This document shows, piece by piece, positions 50,796 to 50,832 of a stretch of 50,832 nucleotides of DNA. The notes below the pieces were generated by a model, which saw only the letters and a program-made list of their open reading frames with translations, was not told the origin of the DNA and did no database searches. The position numbers and the translations under genes were made by a program. The DNA is from an uncultured Pseudomonadota bacterium (GTDB taxonomy: Bacteria; Pseudomonadota; Gammaproteobacteria; Steroidobacterales; Steroidobacteraceae): contig CAMLGF010000021.1 in assembly GCA_946479515.1 (NCBI GenBank), positions 1 through 50,832 of the forward strand, given 5' to 3'. Within the stretch, counting starts at the first letter, position 1, and every line of letters starts with the position of its first letter.

Positions 50796-50832
50796 GCGCG
50801 CCCCTGGCCAAGGCACACGTAAGTCGTTGCCA

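Noticed and set aside
1..50832. CRISPR arrays, insertion sequences, tRNA or rRNA genes
   Set aside because: I looked for spaced direct repeats, transposase motifs and tRNA-like cloverleaf or CCA ends and saw none; a dedicated search could still find a short RNA gene.

Overview
This window is a chromosomal stretch from a high-GC gammaproteobacterium. Evidence for that placement: a glyQ/glyS pair, a glnA-ntrB-ntrC locus with a sigma-54 promoter, a secB-grxC-rhodanese/gpsA block facing envC and ctpA as in gamma-proteobacterial chromosomes, a XanB2-type chorismatase, a TonB-dependent receptor and the rsmG-parA-parB block. I infer a Steroidobacteraceae, Nevskiales or Xanthomonadales-like lineage. 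I see no phage, IS element, CRISPR array, tRNA or rRNA. The content is mostly core genome with some accessory insertions.

Layout. 1-6.6 kb: end of a TonB-dependent receptor, a stand-alone chorismatase, then on the minus strand a PlsC-like acyltransferase, glyS and glyQ, and a RES/Xre toxin-antitoxin pair. 6.7-12.1 kb: nitrogen control (glnA, a DUF4124 protein, ntrB, ntrC) with an NtrC-like site and a sigma-54 promoter before glnA, then a structured intergenic region and an unannotated 53-residue membrane protein. 12.1-18.5 kb: class 1B dihydroorotate dehydrogenase, a secreted protein with a TonB-like C-terminus, trmL, gpsA, secB, grxC, a rhodanese-like protein without its catalytic cysteine, and envC. 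18.5-23.6 kb: a GGDEF/EAL protein inserted between envC and ctpA, then DedA, SRPBCC and PF04020-like membrane proteins. 23.6-29.9 kb: a four-gene minus-strand peptide-use operon (POT transporter, M2 peptidase lipoprotein, OPT transporter, EamA transporter). 30-35 kb: tatABC, dtd, a dihaem cytochrome c and an S9 peptidase. 35-42.1 kb: an MBL-fold hydrolase, a DUF2269 protein, branched-chain 2-oxoacid dehydrogenase (E1 alpha, E1 beta, E2), two cysteine-containing mini-ORFs and glutathione reductase. 42.2-47.2 kb: a lipoprotein, acuI and prpB-prpC-prpD. 47.2-50.8 kb: rsmG, parA, parB, a DUF6250 lipoprotein, a short terminator-like hairpin and a strong promoter for the next operon, which lies outside the window.

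How the genes fit together. The organism looks equipped to live on peptides and amino acids. POT and OPT carriers plus M2 and S9 peptidases bring in and cut peptides. The branched-chain dehydrogenase converts valine and isoleucine skeletons to acyl-CoAs, which yield propionyl-CoA. AcuI and PrpBCD detoxify and use acrylyl- and propionyl-CoA through the methylcitrate cycle. NtrBC and glutamine synthetase balance nitrogen.

A recurring feature is that many genes at the start of transcription units have a TANNNT -10-like hexamer only 6-11 bases before the start codon and no Shine-Dalgarno sequence, while several genes inside operons do have one. This suggests frequent leaderless or very short-leader transcripts.
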